Below are positions 23,161 through 34,739 of a stretch of 64,000 nucleotides of DNA, in pieces. The DNA is taken from assembly GCF_901709675.1 (NCBI RefSeq), contig NC_051096.1, positions 2,447,001 through 2,511,000 on the forward strand. Reading direction: 5' to 3'. The DNA comes from Syngnathus acus (taxonomy: Eukaryota > Chordata > Actinopteri > Syngnathiformes > Syngnathidae). The first letter of the stretch is position 1. Each line of letters starts with the position of its first letter. The notes under the pieces were generated by a model. That model worked only from the letters and a program-made list of their open reading frames with translations. It had not been told where the DNA came from and searched no databases. Both the position numbers and the translations under genes were made by a program.

Positions 23161-23231
23161 ATATAAAGCAGTTAACCAAATGTCTGATTTTTATGTTTTG
23201 ATTGGCGAATATAAATACAAGGGTTAGGGTT

Positions 23232-24345
23232 AGTGAACGAATCACTTCCTAAAGTGATTCGTTCTTTTTTCCGTTCATATGACTTCAACCAGTAGGTGTC
23301 GGTATTGCGCATTGAAGTTGGTGCCACCACGCCGTAAATCAAAACGAAGAAGAAAATGACGTGACTTCCCGTTCACGAACGAGTCGTGAATTGCATTTCC
23401 CGTTCATCAACTGAACGGATCTGTGAGTGAACGAGTCAGTGAGTGAGTGATTTGCATTTCCAGTTCATCGCGAGAACGGATCAGTGAGGGAACGAATCCT
23501 GACTTTCCCGTTCGCGAACGAGTTAATGGGTGAACTGCCTTCCCGTGCGTCAACGGATCGGTCAGTGAAGGTGTTGCGTCTCCTGGCGTGAACTATGTAA
23601 ACCAGAATGTAGATTTACGATTTGCCAAGGAAAGAAAGAACCACTCACTGAAACACCACTTCTTTTATGCACGTTTACTCCAAGCTAACGGCTAACTTTA
23701 GTGCATGAAGGGATGCGCCGTTATGCAACAACGGGGAGATTATGCTTCTCTTTGGGTATTCTTGATTTTATAACACTTGTAGTAGTTTTTAAATAACGTG
23801 TATGCATATATACGCCTAAATATTGTTATCTAATATATCTACTGCAATTTCACATTAGATTGCTGGTTTGAAATGTACTTTTAATATTATTTATTTTCAA
23901 ATAAACATTTATGTTAAAACTTGTCTGGTGTTTTATTCCCTGTTTTTTTTTTATTCGCCAATTAAAACAAAAATCAGACATTTGGTTAACTGCTTTATAT
24001 GACAATATGTGTAGGTACACCTCATGGACACTTCAATAGGTACACTACACGAGGTAAAAAAAAAAAAAAGAATAAATAAATTAAGGGTTAATTGCACAAT
24101 AAAAGCACATTCATGGGCATTCTCACATCTGGGATCGAACCAAGTTCCTATCGAGCAAGAGCCCGTGTCATTATCCAGTCGGCTGTTTAGACCTAGAAGC
24201 TCATGATCGTGTGCACTGTTTTGTACTAGTGATGTGCATTCCAGTTTGAACAATCTTTAGAATCGGTTGACTCAAAATATTTGTTCAAAAGAATCATTCA
24301 CCGAATCATTCACTACACTTTCTTATTTATTTATTATTTTTTCTT
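23232..24345 (+). repeat. Left arm of large foldback repeat
   Basis: Outer part 23232-23998 is the inverted counterpart of 25829-26025 plus 43367-43905. Inner part about 23998-24345 is the inverted counterpart of about 25430-25828. Shared words include GCAGTTAACCAAATGTC, ACACCTCATGGACAC, TACACTACACGAGG and many CGTTCACGAACG-type palindromes. This arm is continuous across CGTATATATGCATACACG (read on - at about 23795-23815). It so preserves the empty target site of the 17-kb insertion in the other arm. The - strand at 24131-24185 carries a Pol III-like A box and B box. No protein gene. Confidence 0.8.
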
Positions 24346-24348
24346 TTT

Positions 24349-25330
24349 GGCCTGTTATTAGGTACACTTGAAAATGGCGGTGTACCTAATGGAGTGTCCG
24401 TGTGATTCCCTCGTTAAGTGCACCTGCGTGAAAAGTTTTAGCTCCTGCGGAACGTGAAAGTGACCAAAAACATTTCACGCAGGTGCGCTTAACGAGGGTC
24501 ACTTGGAAAACATGTTGGAACGCGGCCCCGAGGACACCTGTGACCTTTGACCATGATATTTCCCTAATAAAGTGGCCTGTTATTAGGTACACTTGAAAAT
24601 GGCGGTGTACCTAATGGAGTGTCCGTGTGATTCCCTCGTTAAGTGCACCTGCGTGAAAAGTTTTAGCTCCTGCAGAACGTGAAAGTAACCAAAAACTTTT
24701 CACGCAGGTGCGCTTAACGAGGGTCACTTGGAAAACATGTTGGAACGCGGCCCCGAGGACTAGAGCTTGACGCCTGTGACCTTTGACCATGATATTTCCC
24801 TAATAAAGTGGCCTGTTATTAGGTACACTTGAAAATGGTGGTGTACCTAATGGAGTGTCCGTGTGATTCCCTCGTTAAGTGCACCTGCGTGAAAAGTTTT
24901 AGCTCCTGCAGAACGTGAAAGTGACCAAAAACTTTTCACGCAGATGCGCTTAACGAGGGTCACTTGGAAAACATGTTGGAACGCGGCCCCGAGGACTAGA
25001 GCTTGACACCTGTGACCTTTGACCATGATATTTCCCTAATAAAATGGCCTGTATTAGGTACACTTGAAAATGGCGGTGTACCTAATGGAGTGTTCGTGTG
25101 ATTCCCTCGTTAAGTGCACCTGCGTGAAAAGTTTTAGCTCCTGCAGAACGTGAAAGTGACCATAAACTTTTCACGCAGGTGCGCTTAACGAGGGTCACTT
25201 GGAAAACATGTTGGAACGCGGCCCCGAGGACTAAAGCTTGACACCTGTGACCTTTGACCATGATATTTCCCTAATAAAGTGGCCTGTTATTAGGTACACT
25301 TGAAAATGGCGGTGTACCTAATGGAGTGTC
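24349..25330 (+). repeat. Tandem array of about 235-bp hairpin-forming units
   Basis: Units begin GGCCTGTTATTAGGTACAC at about 24349, 24574, 24810, 25046 and 25281: four full copies (225-236 bp) and a partial fifth. The first unit lacks about 10 bp (TAGAGCTTGA). Each unit contains two inverted repeats. TAGGTACAC...GTGTACCTA has a loop of about 12 bases. A longer hairpin has roughly 32-bp arms (CCCTCGTTAAGTGCACCTGC against GCAGGTGCGCTTAACGAGGG) and about 35 bases between them. The array sits at the centre of the foldback repeat. No coding potential. Confidence 0.9.
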
Positions 25331-25419
25331 CAAGTGACATCACAGATCAAACAGCCAATCATGGGGGTGAGGGCGGGTGTGGCACTTTTCATTTTCACTT
25401 AAGCTTTTTTCCTCTTGAA

Positions 25420-26025
25420 GTGGCCTGTGATTAGGTACACCTCATGGACACTACAATAGGTACACTACACGAGGTAAAAAAAAAGAAAAAAGAATAAATA
25501 AATAAGAAAGTGTAGTGAACGATTCGGTGAACGATTCTTTTGAACAAATATTTTAAGTGAACCGATTCTAAAGATTCTGTTCACTTGAGAACTGGAATGC
25601 ACATAACTAGTACAAGAGTGCAGACGACCGCGGTCTTCCAGGTCGAAATAGCCGACTGGATAAAGACACGGGCTCTATCTCTGTAAGAACTTGGTTCGAT
25701 TCTAGGCGTGAGAATGAACACAAATGTACTTTTTTGTGCAATTAACCCTTAATTTATTTTTTCTTTTTTTTTTTTTAACCTCGTGTAGTGTACCTATTGA
25801 AGTGTCCATGAGGTGTACCTACACATGTTGTCATATAAAGCAGTTAACCAAATGTCAGATTTTTATGTTTTAATTGGCGAATAAAAAAACAAGGAATAAA
25901 ACACCAGACAAGTTTTAACATAAATGTTTATTTGAAAATAACAATAATATTAAAAATAAATTTCAAACCAGCAATCTAATGTGAAATTGCAGTAGATATA
26001 TTAGATAACATTTAGGCGTATATAT
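25420..26025 (-). repeat. Right arm of foldback repeat, proximal part
   Basis: Reverse complement of 23830-24345. Ends at GTATATAT (26018-26025), where the hAT-like copy begins. The rest of the arm resumes at 43367. Contains a tRNA-like A box (TAGCCGACTGG, 25649-25659) and B box (GGTTCGATTCT, 25693-25703) in tRNA-like spacing. The arm so may derive from, or contain, a tRNA-type SINE or tRNA pseudogene. Confidence 0.8.
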
Positions 26026-26793
26026 TAGGGGTGTAAATCGCGGGTTTTGTCACGATACGATATCATATCGATACAAAGAACCACGATACGATATTTGCCA
26101 ATATCTTAAAGCCTGCTGTGATTCATTCACGATACATCACGATATAGTGCTCCACGATCGATATTTTTATTTTTATTTTTTTAAATAAAAAATATAGAAC
26201 AATATCCTGATTTATAACAATTCATACGCAAAATCAACAAGGTACTGCAAACTCTTTATTTAGGAAATTACAAGAGTATTGTAGTATACAAAGTGCTTAT
26301 TTTAACACTGAACTTTATCAAATTCCTATATTTTTTCTCATATAAGTAAAGAAAAATGAATATTCTTTCTTTTTTTGTAATACCATTAACTTTAAAGTGC
26401 ATTACTGAACTATTTATTTACAATAATTTTAATTGTCCGTTGAGCCATCTTTTCTTTGGAATCCAAAGTGCTTCCAAACGAATGACTTGAAGCCCAAAGG
26501 TGAGCGAATTTCCTCGTCTTCTTGGACACTAGCCATAGCACCAGCCCAGGAGCCGCGTAGTTGTCGGCTCCCCTTTCACGTGCCTGCTCTGCTCACAACA
26601 CAACACGCCGCGCACTGCTCCCGGAAAGAGGAAGCAAGCAACAATGAACTGGATTTCAAAATAAAGTCGCGTCTAATGTCCGAGGTCAAAAACGGGCGAT
26701 ATAGATCGATGTTTACGTTTAGTATCGATGCCAACAAATCGTAGAGCATTATAATGATTAATCGATGTGTATCGATGAATCGTTACACCCCTA
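26026..26793 (+). mobile_element. hAT-like non-autonomous element, copy 1 (long)
   Basis: 768 bp with terminal inverted repeats TAGGGGTGTAA/TTACACCCCTA and ATCGATA-rich subterminal sequence. A short open frame in its right half (26433-26744, 103 codons) is shared in part with copy 2. It shows no recognisable transposase motif. Confidence 0.75.
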
Positions 26794-27042
26794 GTTTCAA
26801 ACTACTTTTAGGGTTTCTAAGAATAGGGTTTCTAACTAGGCTTTCAAAACTAGGGTTAGGGTTTCCGACCAGGGTTTCCAAGGAGTTTTGCCATTGCTAA
26901 TTAGGGTTTCAAACTAAGGCGCAATTTGGTAACTCTCGGTTGGGTTAAGCTGTCTTTACTGAAACCGTCGCGGGGATGAGTTCATTGACACTAGCCCACT
27001 AGCTGAGTTTAAGGTAACTACTTCCGACCGGGTCTGGCTCAT

Positions 27043-27180
27043 TCCGATGTTAAGGGTATATTCAAGAGTTTATATTCGCCATGTTTGAGCGTGCCAAACA
27101 AGGAATTTGACTTCGGTCCATCACAGCCTCTGTTCAATGTTTAGGTGACTACCAACACTCGAACATCCCCTGATCCTTAT
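27043..27180 (-). mobile_element. LINE 3' end fragment, inverted
   Basis: Reverse complement of about 40990-41120: ACAGAGGCTGTGAT, AAGTCAAATTCCTTGTTTGGC, GCTCAAACATGGCGAAT. This is the 3' tail of the same LINE type whose reverse-transcriptase end lies at 40350-40757. Confidence 0.65.
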
Positions 27181-28106
27181 CTGTCTTCACTAAGAACTGA
27201 ACGGTTCAAAATATGACTGTGAAAGGAAATTTTAAGCTTCCATTATTGAATACAGAAGAACCACGCTCCACATCGTAAAATGTACGTGAAAAAAAAAAAC
27301 AATCAATCATCGAATCAAAGGATTATCAAGAGAAAGTTTAATGAATAAGGGAAAAAAGTGACACATCTCAATTGTTCGTACAAACGACGACAATCCACTC
27401 GCCGTTTCTCATTCAAGCGAGAATGATGCCGTCGCAAACCTCTTTGGATTGTAAAACTCAACATTCGTAAAGGGAGGGGACAAAAAGGTGACTGAGGGTA
27501 TAAATTGCTGGAATGGGTGGAGTAATCAGTTGGCCTCGTTCCCAAAATCCAAATTTTGGTTCAAAAAAAGAAAAGAAAATGCAACTTAACTACTAAAACA
27601 CTTCAAAGATATTCAACACAACATAACTAAACGACGATTACGGGGACCCTTACTTTAACAGTCTTTACTCACGTGAGAATACATTCATGTATGAATAAAA
27701 CATCCATATTGAATACATGTTGATGATCCATCCATCCAACCAACCTTGTGACATCAACAGCAATAAACCGTGTTTGAAAATATTCAACTGAAACGACGCA
27801 AAAAGGAAGAAAATGAAACTTAACTCAATATTCAACGCAACCTAACTAAACAATGGTTATGGGTGGGTCCCCTTACTTTAACAGATGTCATTGGAATGCT
27901 TCAGCTGTTAGTTATTTCATGGCAAAGCAAGAGAATGTCAAATGTACCCTTACTTTAACCCATGTCATTGTAAAACACAACTTCATCGAACACTCACTAA
28001 CTTAACACATAATCAATCGTTGCAAACCTATGCTTGTGGACACTCCTTGTTAACAGATGTAAGGGATTTTATGATAGCAAAGCATCCTAAAATGATCCAA
28101 AAGTGA

Positions 28107-28145
<39 letters not shown>

Positions 28146-28528
28146 GGCGCGTGTGCGTGTCATTCAAAACAGGTCGTGTTTCCCGAGTCAATAACTTCGA
28201 CTAATCTAACGACGGACTTAACATGTCACGGCAGTCTAAATTTGGCACCGTCTGCTGGTGAAATTTGGAACCGCAACAGCGCCGAACTGCTTTTTGATAA
28301 GACTTCATTTTGAGGAACTAACTTCCAACTAACCGTTTGTCAGGTGTCTCTCGTGTCAACCTTCTGGGGAAATTCGGAATTGCACTTGAGCCCATTTGCC
28401 CGGGCCAAATCCGACACACATTTGCGCACCGCCATTTTACTTGACGAGCGCTGCACAAATGGGTGACGTCGGGCAGCACCCACGTGATCCCACGGGGATG
28501 CCGTTCCCAGGCTCCGCCGGCTGACCGC
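27181..28528. other. No gene; AT-rich flank and possible 3' UTR of the fibrinogen-domain gene
   Basis: Stop-dense on both strands. Two related stretches (about 27590-27700 and 27830-27960) share words such as CAACATAACTAAAC/CAACCTAACTAAAC and CTTACTTTAAC. This suggests a local duplication. A (GT)n microsatellite is at 28106-28142. Confidence 0.4.
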
Positions 28529-31104
28529 TCACTTTCTGGGCCGGATCTTCATCTCCACGAATCTCAGGCAGGTATAAAATGATGGCCCCAACTCATACCA
28601 GACTGCATTGCTAGTGTTGCAGGTGCCGGTTGCCTTGTACAGCCCGTTCAGGTTGCAGTTGGCACAGTCTCTATACCACCAAGCGCCCTTCCGCTCATTG
28701 GCGCAACTGCCACTATTCTGGCTGTCTTGGTCGCGGTCTTTGGTGCTGAACTTCATCCCAGAATGCCAGGTGAATCTATCGCCTGCAAAGCACACAAACT
28801 TGCTTTTGAGCACACGCAGGCGGCGCGGGCTCTCGAGTGTGCCCCCCCCCCCCGGCGGGAGTCGCTACCTGCGTTTCCAGAGTAGCCGCTCACATGCAGC
28901 GGGTAGCCGTCCTTCTCGGGGTCCAGCGAGTTCCGGCCCACCGAGAAGTCGTCGTAGAGAGCGTAGTAATTGCGGCCGTCGAATATGGTGAAGTCGATCC
29001 GCAACTGGTAAGCGCCCGAGGCCGTCCGAGCGTGGATGTTTTGCAGGCCTGCAAACACGCAAAGGCGGCGGCGTCACGTCACGCAAACCACAAAGGCTTG
29101 ACAAGAAGGATGTCTTCGTTTCAGACCGAGCCAGTGCTCTCCGGCGAGGTCTCCAAAGCCCTTTCGATAGTCGTTCCAACCCCGAAAGAAGTCGACGGAG
29201 CCGTCCTTTCTCCTCTGGATCACCTGCAAACACACACGCACACCATCAGCGGAGCAAACGAGCATGACTGGCCAAGTGGACGTTCAGCATTGAAGAAAAG
29301 TGCCAACTTTATTGGGGAAGGCTTCACGAGGGGAACTTTGGGGTGTTTTTTTGGGGGGGGTCAAGCACTTACGGTCCAGCCTCCCCCGTCCAGGTTCATG
29401 TTGCAGTAAGCCTCGAAGCTGTCGGACCCGCTAAAGATGGAATAGACTCCACTTTGGGACTTTCCCGTCGCCATGACGTCACTGCAGTCTCTGGGCATGA
29501 GACCTGAAGCAAAAAACAAAAAAAAAACATGTGAGAGCGCAAAATAGATGCCCGCTTTAAACAAACTGGACACGCTCGCTCGGTAGCTACCATGCTGCAG
29601 GCTGGACAAAGCCAGACTGAAGTTGTGTAACTCCTCTTTCTCTTGTGACAGCTCCTGCGCACCAAGCGTTTGAAAGAACTGAAATGAGATCTCCAACTGG
29701 GACACTTTGCTTGCATCTTTCAACAATACTTTTGTTCTTATTCAAAGGAGATAGTAGTTTGTGTGTAAGAGGAGGGAGGGAGGGAGGGACGGACGTGAAG
29801 TCCTGAAATGTCCACATCACCTGAGACAGCAGGCTCTGACTCGCCTCCAGGTCGCTGCGAATCGCGGTGTGACTCGCCTTCAGCTCTGCCAATGCCGTCT
29901 GACCTGCCGTCTGACCTGCCTTCATCTCTGCCAATGCGGTCTGATCTGCCTCCTGACCTGCCTTCAGCTCTGCCAATGCGGTCTGACCTGCCTTCAGCTC
30001 TGCCAATGCGGTCTGACCTGCCTCCTGACCTGCCTTCAGCGCTGCCAATGCCGTCTGACCTGCCTTCAGCTCTGCCAATGCGGTCTGACTCTTCTCCAGG
30101 TCGCTGGAAATCGCGGTGTGACTTGCCTTCAGCTCTGCCAATGCGGTCTGACCTGCCGTCTGACCTGCCTTCAGCTCTGCCAATGCGGTCTGACCTGCCT
30201 CCTGACCTGCCTTCTGACCTGCCTTCAGCTCTGCCAATGCGGTCTGACCTGCCTCCTGACCTGCCTTCAGCTCTGCCAATGCGGTCTGACCTGCCTTCAG
30301 CTCTGCCAATGCTGTCTGACTCTTCTCCAGGTCGCTGGAAATCGCGGTGTGGCTCGCCTTCAGCTCTGCCAATGCCTCCTGACCTGCCTTCATCTCTGCC
30401 AATGCGGTCTGACCTGCCTCCTGACCTGCCTTCAGCTCTGCCAATGCGGTCTGACCTGCCTCCTGACCTGCCTTCAGCTCTGCCAATGCGGTCTGACCTG
30501 CCTTCAGCTCTGCCAATGCCGTCTGACCTGCCTCCTGACCTGCCTTCAGCTCTGCCAATGCCGTCTGACCTGCCTTCAGCTCTGCCAATGCGGTCTGACT
30601 CTTCTCCAGGTCGCTGGAAATCGCGGTGTGACTTGCCTTCAGCTCTGCCAATGCGGTCTGACCTGCCTCCTGACCTGCCTTCAGCTCTGCCAATGCGGTC
30701 TGACCTGCCTTCAGCTCTGCCAATGCGGTCTGACCTGCCTCCTGACCTGCCTTCAGCTCTGCCAATGCCTCCTGACCTGCCTTCATCTCTGCCAATGCGG
30801 TCTGACCTGCCTCCTGACCTGCCTTCAGCTCTGCCAATGCGGTCTGACCTGCCTCCTGACCTGCCTTCAGCTCTGCCAATGCCGTCTGACCTGCCTCCTG
30901 ACCTGCCTTCAGCTCTGCCAATGCCGTCTGACCTGCCTTCAGCTCTGCCAATGCGGTCTGCAGCGCCGCCCAGTGGCAGGCTAAATCGGTGCAGTTGTGG
31001 TCTGGGATGCTGTTGGGCAAAGTCGCCACCAGCGCGCCCAACTCTTTGACGATGTCCTGAGGCCTTGGAACACATAAAGGGTATACATGAAGCTGCCATC
31101 CTGT

Positions 31105-31135
<31 letters not shown>

Positions 31136-31523
31136 GGATTGTGACTTATTGTGACTTGTGGTGGTCAAGTGTTTGTTCATTGCGTGCGCGCGTGCGTACC
31201 TGTTCAAGTGGAAGAAGACGATGTTTTGGATGACAAGCACGACCAAGAGGAGCGTCGGGACCACCGCCAGAATGGAGCCCCAGCGTATCTGAACAAACTG
31301 AGCGCAAACGACGTCACAGGCGGCGGCGTCTCTCTCTCGCTCTCTCTCGCTCTCTCTCTCTCCCTCTCCCCCGACGGAGCGAACGACTTGCAAATGCTTT
31401 CAACTCGACCAAGCCATTTGTCAAGCGCGTGCGCGTCCATCCGATGCGTACCTTGCGCTTTGGTGGTTCGCCGATCAGCTTCTGGGTGCTTTGGTTCATC
31501 TCGAACCCCTTGTCATTTGACAT
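28529..31523 (-). CDS. FIBCD1-like type II membrane protein with fibrinogen domain
   Basis: Likely a surface recognition receptor by family (FIBCD1 binds acetylated groups). Exons on -: 31523-31452 (24 aa cytoplasmic start), 31297-31200 (membrane segment, about residues 32-53), 31063-29821 (414-residue repeat stalk), about 29740/29700-29591, 29503-29373, 29223-29127, 29048-28869, 28782-28529 (stop 28531-28529). The last four give a fibrinogen domain: CSDV, SGVYSIF, FEAYCNM, GGGWT, VIQRRKDGSVDF, GWNDYRKGFGD, EHWLGLQNIH, YSGNAGD, DRDQDSQNSGSC (calcium-type loop), KGAWWYRDC, NLNGLY. Phases close except at the repeat exon to next exon, where the obvious donor (CAG|GTGATG) is phase 0 and acceptors fit phase 1 or 2. 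That could be a sequence error, a weak site or a real lesion. Not assigned a symbol because the stalk differs from FIBCD1. The gene lies wholly inside the 17.3-kb hAT-bounded block. Confidence 0.75.
29821..31063 (-). repeat. Coding minisatellite: stalk of the fibrinogen-domain protein
   Basis: A single 1243-bp exon made almost entirely of near-identical 30-bp units (peptide TALAELKAGQ) and 42-bp units (TALAELKAGQEAGQ), with variants and a spaced block SHTAISSDLEKSQ that marks higher-order repeats. Fourteen residues equal two heptads and Leu/Ala occur periodically, so a helical coiled stalk is plausible. Units are multiples of three and lack stops, so several other frames on both strands are also open for about 400 codons. 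Those are shadows. Copy number is expected to vary between individuals. Confidence 0.9.
31100..31375. repeat. Low-complexity tracts in the fibrinogen-gene introns
   Basis: (TG)n followed by poly(G) at about 31100-31138, and a CT/GA-rich tract at about 31328-31372 that forms the polypyrimidine region before exon 2. Confidence 0.9.
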
Positions 31524-31821
31524 TTTGTGCTCTCCTTCTATTCTTGCTTTCTCCGTACGAATGTCCCTAGCTGTGTACGTGTTGTTTGTTCTGCGTGCGT
31601 CTAATGCCGTATTTTGTGTTTAGCCAAGTGACGTGAAGTTTTGTTTCCACTTGACGTTGGTTTTGACCTTGTTTGCGGCAACGAGATGGGACGACAGCTC
31701 TATCTGGGCTCGGTTGGTACATTATTGCGAGAGAGCGCAAAAGCCCGACAGAAAAGGAACGGGCTGTACACAACACAAAATGCGATCCTGAGCAAGTTCA
31801 AGTTGTCATTGACAAGATTTC

Positions 31822-31857
<36 letters not shown>

Positions 31858-32780
31858 GTTGGCTGATTGATTGATTGGTCTTTATTTATCTATTTATTTC
31901 TTCATTCATCTATACATGCATTATTTGACTGATTGATTCATTCCTGTATTTCCTCATTTATTTATTACACTCACACTAGACACTTGAAAACACATTAGTG
32001 CCGACACCGTGAGTTCGATTCCCACGTTTGACGCTGTGAATGTGTGTGTGTGTGTGTGTGAGTGACCAAAAACAAAAAGCGCATGTGTATGAGTGTGCAA
32101 GAAACAATAAAGAGGAGCAATACCGAACGCCACCATGGTGTGGTGTCTTGTCTCCGATTAGATGGACGTCGAAACGGCAAACCCAACCGACTGAAACACA
32201 AAAAAGACAAGAGCTCTAAAGCTGAGGAGAATGCCAGCCAAGGCAAAGCCATGTAACGTCGCGAGCCCGGCGCTATTTCAGAAAAAAGGATGCAACTCCA
32301 AACGGCAGACTTTGTCGTCGAGTAATCATATCAATACATTTGATTGATAAGGCGCCTTTCAAAGCACTCAAGGTCGCCGTACAGACATAAAATAGTATTT
32401 TTAAAAAAATGACTGGAGTAGAGTGATGGATACGCTGACTCACGTCTCTGACTGGCCGACGACCACAGGCAAAGATGCTCCTCCGGACACGCCGTCGTCA
32501 GTGGTCGCGGAACGGTCCTAAGTCCAGATGAGGGACAAAGGTGTGAATTTAAATGGCGGAAGTTAGTCAATTTGCAGTCTTGTACGCTGTTATCAAAGAA
32601 GTTGTCATAGTAAAAGACTCCTGAAGACATATTTACAGTATTGTATACCTTGTTACAAAAAGTTGTTGTAATAACAATAAACAGGATGTTAACTTCTGCT
32701 ATGGTCAATTGTGACCACTAGAGGTCCCTGGTTAACCAAGGTTAACAACGGAACGTCGCATCTCCGTATGTTACACACGC
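31524..32780. other. Upstream of the fibrinogen-domain gene; no further gene
   Basis: Contains a (GATT)n-type tract at about 31825-31880, a tRNA-like B box remnant (GAGTTCGATTCCCAC near 32010) next to a (GT)n tract, and a fragment near 32338-32390 (AAGGCGCCTTTCAAAGCACT). The last resembles a common fish retroelement tail. A promoter for the - strand gene should lie here but no motif is convincing. Confidence 0.4.
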
Positions 32781-32789
32781 GCACACGCG

Positions 32790-34240
32790 CGCACACACAC
32801 ACGCTTATAAATCAGTCATCATTATATTCCTTGTACTGCTCCTTCATACGCCCATACATTATTTACTGTGTGGAGGTGTGGGGCAATAGATACAAAACAA
32901 ACACAGATCCAATCTTTATTCTTCCAAAAAAAAAGAAGCAATACGACTTGCGAATAATGCTGATTATAGAGAACCATCTAACCCTCTCTTTATTAAACTG
33001 AACTCACTGAAACACAACGACCTAGTCGACTTTAAAACCATCCAACTCATGTACAAAATAAAAAATAATCAATTGCCAAACAGTATCTAGAGGTTGTTTG
33101 AGTGGAGGGAAAGTACCTATTATTTAAGAGGAACACTTACCGTTTTTTTCCCATGTATAATGCGCAAAATTTAACTAATTTATTGTCCTAAAATCTGGGG
33201 TGCGCATTATACATGGGTACAATTTTTTTTTATTTTATTTATTTCTTTTTTTTTTTGAAGAAAATCATGGTACAACAATTTTTGAAGAAAATCTTGTCAC
33301 GGATGGTTCTTTACAACGTCACTTTCCTCTCTTTTCATTTTAACCTAACTGATCGCGGTGGTGCCTTTCTGGGCAGTCGGAGAAATCAACGCCAACAAAA
33401 AAAATACATCCAGCCTAGTTAAGAAATCACCAGAAAGATCACCATGACAATTGTGAATAATAAATAAATAATTATTATATATATTATATATATTATAATT
33501 TATAATAATAAATAATTGTGATAAATAACTGGAACATCACTCAAATATTGGTGATCCCGTTGAGAGTCTCACATATTTCTTCGCTATCGAGTTTGCTACT
33601 GCATGCGCAGTGATACTGACCGGCAGAATAACATCCGGTTGTTCCCAAAGATGATCTTTTTTCTGAAATAATTTTATGTTTACGGACTTAAGTAACCCGG
33701 CCGGGTCATACCAAAGACTATAAAAATGGGACCCATTGCCTCCCTGCTTGGCACTCAGCATTAAGGTTTGGAATTGGGGGGTTAGATCACCAAATGATTC
33801 CCGAGCGCGGCGGCGCTGCTGCTCACTGCTCCCCTCTCCCCCAGGGGATGGATCAAAATCACACGGGGATGGGTCAAATGCAGAGGACAAATTTCACCAC
33901 ACCCAGACGCGTGTGTGACGATCATTGGGACTTTAAAAAAAAAAAAAAAAAAAAGAATTTTTTTAAAAATAAATAAATAAAAAAGTCAAAATTTGGGTGC
34001 GTATTATACATGGGTACAGGCTTTTTTCCAGCATCAACATGCCATTTTTAGGGTGCGTATTATTCATGGGGGCGCATTATACATGGAAAAAAACGGTATG
34101 TTTAAAAGAGATTTGGTGAGGACAACTTAAAGTTACATTGTATCACAGTGTGGAATTATGGAACACCAGCAGTGAAGAACTAAAGAACTGTAGTACCTTA
34201 CCTAAGTTTAAAAAAATGTCTAAGGAGAAAATATTGACGG
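32790..34240 (+). mobile_element. LINE reverse-transcriptase C-terminal fragment, split by a MITE
   Basis: Translation gives LYSLYCSFIRPYIIYCVEVW and FKTIQLMYKIKNNQLP-like sequence, with frame shifts. This is typical of the end of fish non-LTR reverse transcriptases (LYCSLFLPYL-YC-EIWGNTYK layout). It is interrupted at 33138 and resumes after 34098 with FKRDLVRTTLK-like sequence. Degenerate, not functional. Confidence 0.6.
33140..34096. mobile_element. MITE with TA target duplication
   Basis: Ends are CCGTTTTTTTCCCATGTATA and its near-perfect inverse TATACATGGAAAAAAACGG, flanked by TA on both sides (33138-33139, 34097-34098). Internal GTGCGCATTATACATGGGTA words repeat in both orientations. 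It contains a fish SINE-like segment at about 33790-33930 (CCAGGGGATGGATC, GGACAAATTTCACCACACC, GACGATCATTGGGACTTTAA). No transposase. Confidence 0.7.
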
Positions 34241-34739
34241 GATACCGTAATATGCTGTGAAGTTGTTTGAGTTGCTTTTGTATTTATTTTGTATTTATTT
34301 CTTTTATATATTTGACAATGGTCCAATCTTGACAGAATCAAAGACATATGTAGTTACAAGGGGTATAGCTTAGGCTTCCTTCTACTCCCTTTTGAACAAA
34401 TATGAATTTACTGCAAAGGGAAAATTATAATGCAATATCATTTGATCTTTTTTTATGTTCTATTGTACTATGGAGTTATCATTTTCTGTCTTTCTTACTT
34501 TTTTCTTGTATTTCTTTTCATGTTTGAAATTAACAAACAAACAAAACAAAAACGTTAACGTTTCACTAACGTTGGTGACTAATGTTTACATTTTCCATAT
34601 TGATACAATATTCTCTGCATGTTGTTTATACTATTATTGTACTATTTACATGTATGAAACAATTTTTGAATGTTCTAATCATAAAATATCCATTTAAATG
34701 TTTTCATGTACATTGATTGACACGCAGAATAAATGTACG

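Noticed and set aside
24349-25330. CRISPR-like array
   Set aside because: Units are about 235 bp and nearly identical throughout, with no short repeat/variable spacer pattern, in a vertebrate genome.
25640-25710. Functional tRNA gene
   Set aside because: A and B boxes are present but no clean acceptor stem could be paired by eye, and the sequence lies in a repeat arm. Kept only as a tRNA-like relic.
26433-26744. 103-codon frame in the hAT-like copy as a possible transposase
   Set aside because: Too short, no catalytic or hAT dimerisation motif, and broken in the second copy.
29738-31393. Long frames of about 400-550 codons on both strands across the stalk repeat
   Set aside because: They arise because the repeat units are multiples of three without stops. 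Only the - strand frame encoding TALAELKAGQ joins the membrane exon and the fibrinogen exons by splicing.
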